Assembly: GCF_024054555.1 (NCBI RefSeq)
Contig: NZ_JAMXLY010000031.1
Coordinates: forward strand, 1 to 39,308
Length of the DNA stretch: 39,308 bases
Reading direction: 5' to 3'
Origin: Segatella cerevisiae
GTDB lineage: Bacteria; Bacteroidota; Bacteroidia; Bacteroidales; Bacteroidaceae
The number at the start of each line of letters is the position of its first letter. Within the stretch, counting starts at the first letter, position 1. The notes beneath the pieces are model-generated. The model saw only the letters and a program-made list of their open reading frames with translations. It was not told where the DNA came from and did no database searches. Positions 7,604 through 16,494 of this stretch are shown in pieces. A program made the translations under genes and the position numbers.

Positions 7604-7662
7604 CTGCCGCTGTCACGAGTTGACAGCATAGATTCAAACCTAATTAAAATTTTAAAGTAAAA

Positions 7663-8289
7663 ATGGCAACAAGAATCAGATTACAGCGTGGCGGCCACAA
7701 AGGTTATCCTATTTACAGCATTGTCATCGCTGATTCAAGATCACCTAGAGATGGTAAATTCACAGAGAAGATCGGACTGTTTAATCCAAACACAAATCCT
7801 TCAACTCTGAATTTGAATTTCGACCGTGCACTCTATTGGGTTGAGGTTGGAGCACAACCTTCCGATACAGTTCGCAACATTCTCAAAGGTGAGGGTGTTT
7901 ATTTGATGAAACACCTTCATGGTGGTGTGAAGAAGGGTGCTTTCGATGAAGCTGAGGCTCAGAAACGCTTCGAGGCTTGGAAAGCAGCCAAAGAGCAGAA
8001 GATCGAGGCTACCGTTAATGAAGAAACGAAAGCCAAGACTGAAGCAAAGTCCAAAGCCTTAGAGGCTGAGAAGAAAATGAATGAGACAATCGCTAAGAAG
8101 GTAGCTGACAAGAAAGCTGCTGTAGCGAAAGCAAAGGCAGAGGCAGAAGCTAAGAAAGCTGCAGAAGAAGCTGCTAAGGCTCCTAAGGAGACTGCAGAAG
8201 CAAAACCAGCTGAAGCTCCCGCTCAGGAAGCTGCTCCTGCTAAAGAAGCAGCCGCTCCAGCAAAGGAAGCTGCTAAGCCTGAAGCATGA
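7663..8289 (+). CDS. rpsP: 30S ribosomal protein S16 with long Ala/Lys/Glu-rich C-terminal extension
   Basis: A 208-residue protein. Residues 1-85 are the S16 domain ([20 protein letters not shown], then [17 protein letters not shown] and [15 protein letters not shown]). S16 binds 16S rRNA during early 30S assembly and is usually 80-100 residues. The remaining 110-120 residues are an extension of Lys/Glu/Ala repeats (coiled-coil-like at about 120-165), ending in an Ala/Pro/Glu tail. Extended S16 proteins occur in Bacteroidetes; the tail's role is unknown. The gene is a single transcription unit with its own -7 box and a strong terminator. Confidence 0.96.
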   Translation: MATRIRLQRGGHKGYPIYSIVIADSRSPRDGKFTEKIGLFNPNTNPSTLNLNFDRALYWVEVGAQPSDTVRNILKGEGVYLMKHLHGGVKKGAFDEAEAQKRFEAWKAAKEQKIEATVNEETKAKTEAKSKALEAEKKMNETIAKKVADKKAAVAKAKAEAEAKKAAEEAAKAPKETAEAKPAEAPAQEAAPAKEAAAPAKEAAKPEA

Positions 8290-8311
8290 TTGATACTAAC
8301 GACTAAAAGTG

Positions 8312-8343
8312 GAGTTGAGACAATGGTCTCAACTCTTTTTTTT
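8312..8343 (+). terminator. Rho-independent terminator of rpsP
   Basis: A 10-bp perfect stem (8312-8321 with 8326-8335), loop AATG, followed by eight T (8336-8343). It lies 22 bases after the stop codon. Confidence 0.93.
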
Positions 8344-8638
8344 GCTGAGAACATTCCGGAAATATACTATTTTTCCGAACTTACTAGCTTGATTTAATAC
8401 CTTCATTCGAGGAATAACGATGGCATCATGAGACGATAGGATCTGCTGATAGCCCCTTCAGGCGTAGTGACAGATTGTCGGACAGCCGATTTGAAAGGAT
8501 TTTAGGTTACTGGAGATGGTTTCCTCATTCTTCTATTTGTTCTCAAAAGTGTCTTAAAAGTTTCTTAAATTATAGGCTTTAAGAAGTATTTTTAATATAT
8601 TTTACATACAAGTTTTCGCTCCTCTCTATGAATTTCAG
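8344..8638. other. Intergenic region between rpsP and the bat operon
   Basis: No gene supported. The sequence becomes strongly A/T-rich from about 8540 towards the bat promoter. No convincing structured RNA or repeat was seen. Confidence 0.5.
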
Positions 8639-8646
8639 TATTTTTG
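8639..8646 (+). promoter_or_regulatory. bat operon -7 promoter element
   Basis: TATTTTTG fits TAnnTTTG 38 bases before the moxR start. A degenerate upstream box (TTTTCG near 8613) is at about the right distance. Confidence 0.55.
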
Positions 8647-8684
8647 CGGTGAGATTTTGGAATTAACATAAAAAACTGATTGTT

Positions 8685-9680
8685 ATGGCTGAATCTATAG
8701 ATATCCGTGAGTTAAATGCACGGATAGAACAGCAAAGCCGGTTTGTCACTGACTTGACGACGGGCATGAATAAAGTGATTGTTGGGCAAAAGCATCTGAT
8801 CAATTCCTTGCTCATCGTGTTGCTGAGTGATGGACATATCCTGCTCGAAGGTGTCCCCGGATTAGCCAAAACCTTGGCTATCAAAACTCTTTCACGGTTA
8901 ATCGATGCTCATTACAGCAGAATCCAGTTTACTCCGGATTTACTGCCTGCTGACGTTATCGGTACCTTGATTTACTCTCAGAAGGATGAGACCTTCAAGG
9001 TGAAGAAAGGACCGGTGTTTGCTAATTTCGTCCTCGCTGATGAAATCAACCGTGCACCTGCAAAAGTGCAGAGCGCATTGCTTGAGGCCATGCAGGAGCA
9101 TCAGGTCACGATAGGCGAGCAAACGTTCAAGTTGCCTGATCCGTTTATGGTGATGGCTACACAGAACCCTATAGAGCAGGAAGGGACTTACCAGTTGCCC
9201 GAGGCACAGGTAGACCGTTTCATGCTGAAAGTCGTCATTGATTACCCTTCTTTGGAAGAAGAGAAGCAGATTATCCGTGAGAATTTGTCCGGTAGTATGC
9301 CTGTCGTCTCCCCGGTTGTCAATGCTGATGAAATTCTAAAGGCTCGGGAAGTTGTCAATGAGGTCTATATCGACGAGAAGATCGAACAATATATTGCTGA
9401 GATTGTATTCGCAAGTCGTTATCCTGATCGTTATGGGATGCCGGAATTGAAGGACATGATCAATTTTGGCGGCAGTCCTCGTGCCAGTATTGCTCTGGCA
9501 AGGGCAGGACGGGCGTATGCCTTTATCCATCACCGTGGCTATGTGATTCCGGAAGATGTACGTGCAGTCGTTCACGATGTCATGCGGCATCGTATCGGCT
9601 TGAGCTATGAGGCTGAGGCTGCTAATGTCACTTCAGAAGAAATTGTCAGTAAAATTATCAACAAGGTTGAAGTGCCTTGA
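8685..9680 (+). CDS. MoxR-family AAA+ ATPase, first gene of the bat operon
   Basis: A 331-residue protein. Walker A GVPGLAKT at 56-63, Walker B FVLADE at 115-120 followed by INRAPAKVQSALLEAMQE, sensor 1 in MATQNPIEQEGTYQLPEAQVDRF, and a sensor 2/lid region around 265-310. MoxR ATPases are chaperones that act with von Willebrand A proteins, here BatA and BatB. The gene is 63 bases upstream of the DUF58 gene and is preceded by a TAnnTTTG element. In Bacteroides fragilis the Bat1 operon was linked to aerotolerance; this gene corresponds to its MoxR member. Confidence 0.95.
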   Translation: MAESIDIRELNARIEQQSRFVTDLTTGMNKVIVGQKHLINSLLIVLLSDGHILLEGVPGLAKTLAIKTLSRLIDAHYSRIQFTPDLLPADVIGTLIYSQKDETFKVKKGPVFANFVLADEINRAPAKVQSALLEAMQEHQVTIGEQTFKLPDPFMVMATQNPIEQEGTYQLPEAQVDRFMLKVVIDYPSLEEEKQIIRENLSGSMPVVSPVVNADEILKAREVVNEVYIDEKIEQYIAEIVFASRYPDRYGMPELKDMINFGGSPRASIALARAGRAYAFIHHRGYVIPEDVRAVVHDVMRHRIGLSYEAEAANVTSEEIVSKIINKVEVP

Positions 9681-9743
9681 TTTATCCAGCAGAGGAAGGA
9701 TGCCTTCCGCTGTCGCAGAGCATGAGTTGTTGGAGAACCAGAT

Positions 9744-10646
9744 ATGGACACGCAAGAGATCTTAAAGAAAGTCAGAAAGGTAGAGATAAAGACCCGTGGA
9801 TTGAGTCAGAATATCTTTGCCGGGCAATACCATTCCGCCTTTAAAGGTCGTGGAATGTCTTTCTCTGAAGTGAGGGAATATCAGTTCGGAGATGATGTCC
9901 GTGACATTGACTGGAATGTGACTGCCCGTTTCCATCGTCCCTATATCAAAGTTTTTGAGGAAGAGCGGGAATTGACGGTCATGCTCCTTGTGGATGTCAG
10001 CGGTTCCCTCGATTTCGGAACCGTGAGGCAGACCAAGCGTGACATGGAGACGGAGATCGCTGCGACCCTGGCTTTCAGCGCCATTCAGAACAATGACAAG
10101 ATAGGAGTCATCTTCTTCAGCGACAGGATAGAAAAATACATCCCGCCCAAGAAGGGGCGGAAACACATCCTTCTGATTATTCGCGAACTGTTGGATTTTC
10201 ATCCTCAGAGTGAAAAGACGGATGTTTCACAAGCTGTGGAGTATCTGACTCGTGTCCAGAGGAGGAGGTGTACCGCCTTTCTGATCAGTGATTTCTATGA
10301 CCGTGACCGTACTGTCAGGATAGACGGGCAGGAAGAGAGTTTGCTGGGACATACCTTGAAGATCGCTAATCATAAACATGATGTTGTGGCCATTCAAGTG
10401 TATGATCCCCGTGCCAAACGTTTGCCTGATGTGGGACTGGTCAAAATGAGAGACGCTGAGACTGGGCATGAGATGTATGTCGACACCAGTTCGAAGAGCC
10501 TCCGCAGAGCACATACCCGCTATTGGCTGGAACGTGAAAACTGGCTCAAGGAAATCTTTGCAAAGAGCCGTGTTGACTGGACGAGTATTGCGACAGATGA
10601 AGATTTCACGAGGTCTCTGCTCCTCCTGTTCAAGCGACGCTCATGA
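9744..10646 (+). CDS. DUF58 protein of the bat operon
   Basis: A 300-residue protein with the DUF58 block around 35-75 (GRGMSFSEVREYQFGDDVRD, then IDWNVTARFHRPYIK) and a von Willebrand A-like metal-binding site DVSGS at 84-88, then typical DKIGVIFFSD. It has no signal peptide or membrane segment. DUF58 proteins almost always pair with MoxR ATPases and are thought to be their clients or adaptors. Its stop codon overlaps an ATG at 10643 (ATGA), where the next frame opens. Confidence 0.93.
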   Translation: MDTQEILKKVRKVEIKTRGLSQNIFAGQYHSAFKGRGMSFSEVREYQFGDDVRDIDWNVTARFHRPYIKVFEEERELTVMLLVDVSGSLDFGTVRQTKRDMETEIAATLAFSAIQNNDKIGVIFFSDRIEKYIPPKKGRKHILLIIRELLDFHPQSEKTDVSQAVEYLTRVQRRRCTAFLISDFYDRDRTVRIDGQEESLLGHTLKIANHKHDVVAIQVYDPRAKRLPDVGLVKMRDAETGHEMYVDTSSKSLRRAHTRYWLERENWLKEIFAKSRVDWTSIATDEDFTRSLLLLFKRRS

Positions 10647-10675
10647 CGGATGATTTAATAAGTAGAAGTTATAGC

Positions 10676-11755
10676 ATGAATCAGCTCATCAGAAAGCTTT
10701 TGATAGGAATCTTTTCCTTTTTCTCCATCATATCAGGCTGGTCTCAGGTCCAGGTTGTCCAGAAGATCGATCATATGCAGATTCTGATCGGTCAACAGGC
10801 ACACCTTCAACTGACCGTCTCTTTGAAGAAAGGGCAAAAGGCCGATATGCCGGTGTTCAAGAGATCGCAGATGATCACGCCGGGAGTGGAAGTCCTTTCC
10901 TGGAGCGATGGGGATACAACTGACCTCGACAACGGTATGGTGCAGTTGCAGCGGACTTATACGCTGACGTCCTTTCATCAGAAACTTTATCCGATTCCTG
11001 CTCTGAATGTGAAGGTAAACGGTGCTAAGCACCCCGGTAGTCAATTGGCCTTGAAAGTCCTGACTGTGCCGGTGGATACCCTTCATCCGGATAAATTCTA
11101 TCCTCCGAAAGATGTTCAGAACAATATCTTCGAATGGGGAGAGTGGAGTCCGGTCTTTTGGTGTAGCATGCTGATGCTGCTGCTGTGCGGCTTCTTCTTC
11201 TATTGCTATGTCAGACTCAAGGAAAACAAACCTATCATGGTTCATTTCCGGATATTGAAAAGGGTTCCGGCCCATGAGAAGGCCCTTGGGAAGATTCAGA
11301 AGATCAAGCATGAGCGTGTTGAGAGTGCCGAAGGCGAAAAGGTCTATTACACTCAACTGACGGATGCTTTAAGAGAATATATACAAAATCGGTTTGGGTT
11401 CCGTGCCAAGGAAATGACCAGTTCCGACATCATTGACCAGTTGCGTGAAACCGGCGATCAGGAAATGATAACTGAACTTACAGAACTTTTCCAGACAGCT
11501 GATTTGGTGAAGTTTGCTAAATATGAGACCTATATAGACGAGAACGACAAGAACCTTGTCAACGCCATCAAGTTTATTGATGAGACGAAAACTGATGAAG
11601 TTCCTGCTGTGGAGAAGGTCCCACCGACACTGACAGCCTCGGATCAGAAGACGCGTGAAGCGCGTCGGAATATCAAGATCGCCTTGCTGGTGAGCGGAAT
11701 CGTTATCGTGGTACTCTTTGCCTATGTGATCGTGCAGGCAGTGAAGCTAATTTAA
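10676..11755 (+). CDS. Membrane-anchored bat operon protein (BatD-like N-terminal region)
   Basis: The start at 10676 (359 residues) gives a signal peptide beginning MNQLIRKLLIGIFSFFSIIS and ending near GWSQ. The overlapping ATG at 10643 would put eleven polar residues before it. A beta-rich periplasmic region follows (VVQKIDHMQILIGQQAHLQL, PGVEVLSWSDGD), reminiscent of Ig-like domains of BatD. Then come a membrane segment (WCSMLMLLLCGFFFYCYVRL) and a cytoplasmic helical domain (YYTQLTDALREYIQNRFGF) also seen at the BatD C-terminus. A final C-terminal hydrophobic helix (IALLVSGIVIVVLFAYVIVQ) closes it. It lies at the usual position between the DUF58 gene and batA. Confidence 0.82.
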   Translation: MNQLIRKLLIGIFSFFSIISGWSQVQVVQKIDHMQILIGQQAHLQLTVSLKKGQKADMPVFKRSQMITPGVEVLSWSDGDTTDLDNGMVQLQRTYTLTSFHQKLYPIPALNVKVNGAKHPGSQLALKVLTVPVDTLHPDKFYPPKDVQNNIFEWGEWSPVFWCSMLMLLLCGFFFYCYVRLKENKPIMVHFRILKRVPAHEKALGKIQKIKHERVESAEGEKVYYTQLTDALREYIQNRFGFRAKEMTSSDIIDQLRETGDQEMITELTELFQTADLVKFAKYETYIDENDKNLVNAIKFIDETKTDEVPAVEKVPPTLTASDQKTREARRNIKIALLVSGIVIVVLFAYVIVQAVKLI

Positions 11756-11760
11756 TAGAT

Positions 11761-12759
11761 ATGGAGTTTGCAAACAAAGGATATTTTCTGCTTCTTCTGT
11801 TACTGATACCTTATATACTATGGTATTTTCTGTACAGAAAGAAGAGTGAGCCTACGATGAGGATGAGCGATACCCGTGCTTACGAGTATGCGCCGAAGAG
11901 TCTTCGTATGCGCCTGATGCATTTGCCCATGCTGTTGAGGTGCATCACTTTCATACTGGTCATCGTTGCACTTGCCCGCCCTCAGACTCATAATGCGTGG
12001 AACAACAAGACCGTAGAAGGCATAGACATCATGTTGGGCATGGATGTCTCTACGAGTATGCTGGCAGAAGATTTGAAGCCGAATCGTATAGAGGCAGCCA
12101 AACAAGTGGCGGAAGAATTCATTGCCAGTAGACCGAATGACAATATCGGACTGACCATCTTTGCAGGTGAAGCGTTCACCCAATGCCCGATGACAACAGA
12201 CCATGCCAGTTTGCTGGCTCTCCTTCACAATGTCCGCACGGACATTGCTGCTAAGGGTCTGATCGATGATGGTACAGCGTTGGGCATGGGATTGGCAAAT
12301 GCCGTTTCCCGTCTGCAGAATTCCAAGGCAAAGAGCAAGGTTGTCATTCTGTTGACGGACGGTTCAAGTAATATGGGAGACATCTCTCCTATGACAGCAG
12401 CCCAGATCGCCAAGAGCCTGGGCATACGCGTTTATACGGTAGGAGTAGGGACGAATACTGTGGCTCCTTATCCGGTGCAGGTCGCAGGGACGACACAGTA
12501 TATCAACCTCCCTGCAGAAGTCGACTCCCATACGCTTAGCTCCATAGCGAGTGTGACAGGGGGCAATTTCTACCGGGCTACCAATAACGCTCAGTTGAGA
12601 ACGATTTATCATGATATAGACCAACTGGAGAAGTCGAAGATGAATGTCCAGCATTTCGCAAAGCGGTATGAAGCCTATCAGCCATTTGCCTTAGCTGCAC
12701 TTTGTTTTTTGCTTCTTGAGATATTCCTCAGGTTGACGTGGTTCCGCCGCATCCCCTGA
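11761..12759 (+). CDS. batA: BatA, von Willebrand A membrane protein
   Basis: A 332-residue protein. Two N-terminal membrane segments (about 8-24 and 56-72) flank a short basic loop, then a VWA domain with MIDAS motif DVSTS at 95-99, T in LPNDN-type IGLTIFAGEAFTQCPMTTD, and LLTDGSSNMGD. A C-terminal helix (about 307-325) re-enters the membrane. The closely related batB follows. The gene begins six bases after the preceding stop. Together with BatB it is proposed to form a membrane complex served by MoxR. Confidence 0.92.
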   Translation: MEFANKGYFLLLLLLIPYILWYFLYRKKSEPTMRMSDTRAYEYAPKSLRMRLMHLPMLLRCITFILVIVALARPQTHNAWNNKTVEGIDIMLGMDVSTSMLAEDLKPNRIEAAKQVAEEFIASRPNDNIGLTIFAGEAFTQCPMTTDHASLLALLHNVRTDIAAKGLIDDGTALGMGLANAVSRLQNSKAKSKVVILLTDGSSNMGDISPMTAAQIAKSLGIRVYTVGVGTNTVAPYPVQVAGTTQYINLPAEVDSHTLSSIASVTGGNFYRATNNAQLRTIYHDIDQLEKSKMNVQHFAKRYEAYQPFALAALCFLLLEIFLRLTWFRRIP

Positions 12760-12790
12760 TGGACGTTAGAAATGCTTGAAATATTCAGAA

Positions 12791-13816
12791 ATGTTTAGAT
12801 TTGAGGATCCTATATATCTGTGGGCATTGATAGTTATTCCCATTCTGGTGTTAATCCGGTTAGTGGGATGGCGTCAGCGTCGTAGTAAGTTGCGGAAGTT
12901 TGGAGAGAAAACTCTTGTGAAGCAACTGATGCCGGATGTGTCCAGATTTCGTCCGGGTTTGAAATTCTGGCTTCTGATGGCAGCTGTGGCTCTGTTGATT
13001 GTCATGGTCGCCCGCCCTCAGATGGGAGCAAAGGTATCCAATGACAAGCGGAAGGGGATTCAGACGATTATCTGTCTGGATATCTCCAATTCCATGCTGG
13101 CTCAGGATGTGGAACCTTCACGTCTGGACCGAAGCAAAATGCTGATAGAAAATCTGGTGGATAAATTCAATAACGACAAGATCGGACTTATCGTGTTCGC
13201 CGGAGAAGCTTATGTCCAACTGCCGATCACGACAGACTATGTATCCGCCAAGATGTTCCTCGATGATATTGAACCGGGGTTGATCCAAACTCAGGGGACA
13301 AATATTTCTGAGGCAATCAATCTGGCGATGCACAGTTTTTCCCAGGAAGATGACCAATCGGGCAAGGCTATCATTGTCATTACAGACGGGGAGGATCATG
13401 AAGGCGGTGCAGATGATGCGGCGAAGGCTGCACACAAGGCAGGCATCAACGTGTTTGTGTTGGGAGTAGGCTCCGGCAAAAAGGTTCCCATCCCTCTTGG
13501 TAACGGCTCTTACATGAAAGACCGTCAGGGGAACACGGTGATGACAGGCCTCAATCAGCAAATGGCGCAGGAGATCGCTCAGGCTGGCGACGGGACTTAT
13601 ATCCATGTAGACAATACTGGCGATGTGGAGGACCGGCTCAATGACGAACTTTCGAAATTGCAGCACGGTGATTCTGAGTCAGTTGTATATAGTACCTATA
13701 ATGAACAGTTTCAAATGGTGGGTGTGATCGTTCTCGTTCTCCTCATTCTGGAGGTGTGCATTTCGGAGGCTAGGAATCCGTTGTTCAAAAAGGTAAAAAT
13801 ATTTAGGAAGAAATAA
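12791..13816 (+). CDS. batB: BatB, von Willebrand A membrane protein
   Basis: A 341-residue protein from the ATG at 12791, giving the family-typical start MFRFEDPIYLWAL; the TTG at 12776 in the same frame is less likely. Membrane segments lie at about 10-25 and 58-74, then comes a VWA domain with MIDAS DISNS at 97-101 and IGLIVFAGEAYVQLPITTDY, IITDGEDHEGG. A C-terminal hydrophobic helix (MVGVIVLVLLILEVCI) follows. It is paralogous to BatA. Its stop overlaps the batC start by one base (TAATG). Confidence 0.92.
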   Translation: MFRFEDPIYLWALIVIPILVLIRLVGWRQRRSKLRKFGEKTLVKQLMPDVSRFRPGLKFWLLMAAVALLIVMVARPQMGAKVSNDKRKGIQTIICLDISNSMLAQDVEPSRLDRSKMLIENLVDKFNNDKIGLIVFAGEAYVQLPITTDYVSAKMFLDDIEPGLIQTQGTNISEAINLAMHSFSQEDDQSGKAIIVITDGEDHEGGADDAAKAAHKAGINVFVLGVGSGKKVPIPLGNGSYMKDRQGNTVMTGLNQQMAQEIAQAGDGTYIHVDNTGDVEDRLNDELSKLQHGDSESVVYSTYNEQFQMVGVIVLVLLILEVCISEARNPLFKKVKIFRKK

Positions 13817-14556
13817 TGAGACAGTACATAAGATATATCATCCTCGGGATAGTTCTGTTACTGGCTGTTTTCTGCCTGGTGATGGCTATTCCTGATATGA
13901 AACCGCGTGCAGACAGAGCCTTTATCCGGAAGGGTAATCAACTCTATCATGAGCACCAGTGGACCGCTGCAGAGACGATGTACCGGAAAGCGATAGCTGT
14001 TGACGGGGATAACGCACAGGCCGTCTATAATCTGGGATGCGCCTTGATGATGCAGCGGAAAGACTCGCTGGCTGTCCAGCAGTTTATGAAGGCAGGTCAG
14101 ATGGAGAAGGGAACGGTGAGGAAAGCCTGGAATTATCATAACTCGGGTGTCATATCTGAAAACCACCGTCAATATGGTCAGGCCATACCTTTCTATGAAG
14201 AGGCGTTGAGGAATAATCCCTCTGATGACCAGACCCGGTATAACCTCGCTCTGTGTCAGAAATTGCTGAAGAACCCGCCGAAGAACAAAAATCAGAATCA
14301 GAACAAAAACCAGAAGAATAATAATAAGAACAAACAAAACAAAAATAAGCAGGACCAAAATAAAAATCAGAATAAGAACCAGAACCAGAATCAGAATCAG
14401 AACAAAAACCAGCAGAATCCTAATCAACCTCGGATGAGCAAGCAGAATGCAGAGCAGCTCTTGAATGCAGCTGTGCAGCAGGAGCAGGCTACCAAGGCAA
14501 AGCTTCAGAAAAATATGGTTCAGCCTTCACGGAAGCAATTGGAAGACAACTGGTAA
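13816..14556 (+). CDS. batC: BatC, TPR protein with Asn/Lys/Gln-rich tail
   Basis: A 246-residue protein. An N-terminal membrane anchor (about 5-25) is followed by two to three TPR units (about 36-150, with ALMMQRKDSLAVQQFMKAGQ and GQAIPFYEEALRNNPSDDQT). Then comes a tract of about 50 residues almost entirely Asn, Lys and Gln (156-204), and a helical C-terminus (NAEQLLNAAVQQEQATKAKL). TPRs probably dock the other Bat proteins on the periplasmic side. The start codon overlaps the batB stop by one base. Confidence 0.9.
   Translation: MRQYIRYIILGIVLLLAVFCLVMAIPDMKPRADRAFIRKGNQLYHEHQWTAAETMYRKAIAVDGDNAQAVYNLGCALMMQRKDSLAVQQFMKAGQMEKGTVRKAWNYHNSGVISENHRQYGQAIPFYEEALRNNPSDDQTRYNLALCQKLLKNPPKNKNQNQNKNQKNNNKNKQNKNKQDQNKNQNKNQNQNQNQNKNQQNPNQPRMSKQNAEQLLNAAVQQEQATKAKLQKNMVQPSRKQLEDNW
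14281..14427 (+). repeat. Low-complexity AAC/CAG/AAT/AAA-rich coding repeat in batC
   Basis: Imperfect repeats of about 6-12 bases built from AAC, AAG, CAG and AAT codons encode the Asn/Lys/Gln tract. Such tracts are prone to slippage, so the length may vary between strains. Confidence 0.85.
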
Positions 14557-14646
14557 ATGGAGATCTCTCGGGACATCTTTACACTTATGCAAAGTGTCCT
14601 TTCTGCTTCGTCAGCGATTGATCGAACGAAATACAAGGATAATTAT

Positions 14647-16491
14647 ATGAGGCGTTTCTATACATATCTGTTTCTAAGTTTATTCCTCGTCTTGAGCTAT
14701 ATGCTGCCGATAAGGGCACAGAGGATATCTGTTTCCGCCCCTTCACATGTAGCTGTGGGAGAGAATTTCCGTATAGCTTATACGGTGAATACTCAGGATG
14801 TGTCAGAATTTCGTGGTGGTAATGTTCCTGAAGGACTGGAAGTCGTTGCCGGACCTTATGCTTCATCACAATCCAGTTTTACGATGGTGAACGGCCATAC
14901 CAGCAGTTCATCGTCCATTACCTATACGTATACGCTTTATGCCGGAAAGGGCGGTCGCTATACGATCCCCGGAGCCCACGCAGTGGTCAACGGGAGACGC
15001 ATTGCTTCGGCAGCTGCTCATATCCGGGTGTCAGGGCGTGCACAGTCAAACGGTGGTGCACCTAACATGCAAGGGGGGCCTATGGGGGCTTCGCAGACGA
15101 GTAATGCCGGTGCACGCATATCCGGGAATGAACTGTTTATCAGGGTCACGGCAAGTAAGAGGAGAGTGCATGAGCAAGAGCCTGTACTCCTGACTTACAA
15201 AGTTTATACTACAGTCAATTTGACTCAATTGGAAGGCAAGATGCCCGATCTGAACGGGTTCCATACTCAGGAGGTGCAGCTTCCACAGCAGAAGACTTTC
15301 CATATTGAGCGGATCAACGGCAAACCTTATCGCTGTGTGACGTGGAGCCAGTACGTGATGTATCCACAGATGACCGGCGACCTGAAAATACCGAGTATTA
15401 CCTTTAAGGGTATCGTGGAAGAAGCCAATAGGAACGTAGATCCTTTTGAAGCCTTTTTCAATGGCGGGTCGGATTATGTGGATGTCAAGAAGAATATCAT
15501 CGCCCCGGGCATGATGATCCATGTCGATCCGCTGCCGCCTGCCCCTGCAGGTTTTTCAGGTGGTGTTGGCCGGTTCAATATTTCAGCCCAACTGAACAAG
15601 AAAGAGGTCAAGGCGGGTGATCCGATTACGATACGTGTTGTCGTCGGGGGCATAGGTAACCTGAAATTGATCAAGCAACCGGTGATTACTTTCCCGCGGG
15701 GCTTTGACAAATATGATCCTAAGGTAACTGACAAGACCAAACTGACAGCCAATGGGGTGGAAGGCAATATGATCTACGATTTTCTTGCTGTTCCACGCCA
15801 TCAGGGTAAGTATATGATCCCGGCAGTCAAGATGATCTATTATGATGTGGCCGCCAATGCCTATAAGACGATTCGGACTCAGCCTTTTGAACTGAATGTC
15901 GGAAAAGGTGATGGCAGTGAAGGGGAATCTGATTATGCAAGTTTGAAGGATAATGATATTCATCCTCTGAAACTCGGTGACAGTTCTCTGCATCAGGTCG
16001 ACCACTTCTTCTTTGGAAGTACGGGTTATCTCCTGCTCCTGATCCTTTTGGTAGCTGCCTTTGTCGCCTTGCTGGTCGTATTCAGAAAGCGTGCGGCCGA
16101 AATGGCTGACCTCGTGAAGATGAGAGGCAAGAAGGCAAACAAGGTTGCCAAGAGAAGACTCCGGAAAGCAAGTTTGCTGATGATCAAAGGCAGGCAGGCG
16201 GAGTTTTATGACGAAGTACTCAGGGCCTTATGGGGATATATCAGTGATAAACTGAATATGCCGGTCGAGCAACTTACCCGTGAGAATATCCAGGATAATC
16301 TGGAGACTCATCAGGTAGACGATGAGACGGTCGAGAAATTTGTCGGTGCTCTGGATGAATGTGAATTCGAACGTTATGCTCCGGGAGATCCCAAGGGGAA
16401 TATGGAGAAGACGTTTGACAGTGCGATGACTGCCATTATGAACATCGAAGATGTGATGAAAAAAGGAAAAAGGAATTCCGTAAACAGATAA
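14647..16491 (+). CDS. batD: BatD, oxygen tolerance family membrane protein
   Basis: A 614-residue protein. The ATG at 14647 begins a signal peptide (MRRFYTYLFLSLFLVLSYML, cleavage near IRAQ). The frame is open back to an ATG at 14557, directly after the batC stop, but that would add 30 residues before the signal. The long beta-rich periplasmic region holds BatD repeats (ISVSAPSHVAVGENFRIAYT, ELFIRVTASKRRVHEQEPVL, RFNISAQLNKKEVKAGDPIT). A membrane helix lies at about 16024-16080, followed by a basic stretch and a helical cytoplasmic domain. The gene is the fourth member of the BatA-E set, and batE begins 3 bases after its stop. Confidence 0.92.
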   Translation: MRRFYTYLFLSLFLVLSYMLPIRAQRISVSAPSHVAVGENFRIAYTVNTQDVSEFRGGNVPEGLEVVAGPYASSQSSFTMVNGHTSSSSSITYTYTLYAGKGGRYTIPGAHAVVNGRRIASAAAHIRVSGRAQSNGGAPNMQGGPMGASQTSNAGARISGNELFIRVTASKRRVHEQEPVLLTYKVYTTVNLTQLEGKMPDLNGFHTQEVQLPQQKTFHIERINGKPYRCVTWSQYVMYPQMTGDLKIPSITFKGIVEEANRNVDPFEAFFNGGSDYVDVKKNIIAPGMMIHVDPLPPAPAGFSGGVGRFNISAQLNKKEVKAGDPITIRVVVGGIGNLKLIKQPVITFPRGFDKYDPKVTDKTKLTANGVEGNMIYDFLAVPRHQGKYMIPAVKMIYYDVAANAYKTIRTQPFELNVGKGDGSEGESDYASLKDNDIHPLKLGDSSLHQVDHFFFGSTGYLLLLILLVAAFVALLVVFRKRAAEMADLVKMRGKKANKVAKRRLRKASLLMIKGRQAEFYDEVLRALWGYISDKLNMPVEQLTRENIQDNLETHQVDDETVEKFVGALDECEFERYAPGDPKGNMEKTFDSAMTAIMNIEDVMKKGKRNSVNR

Positions 16492-16494
16492 ATT

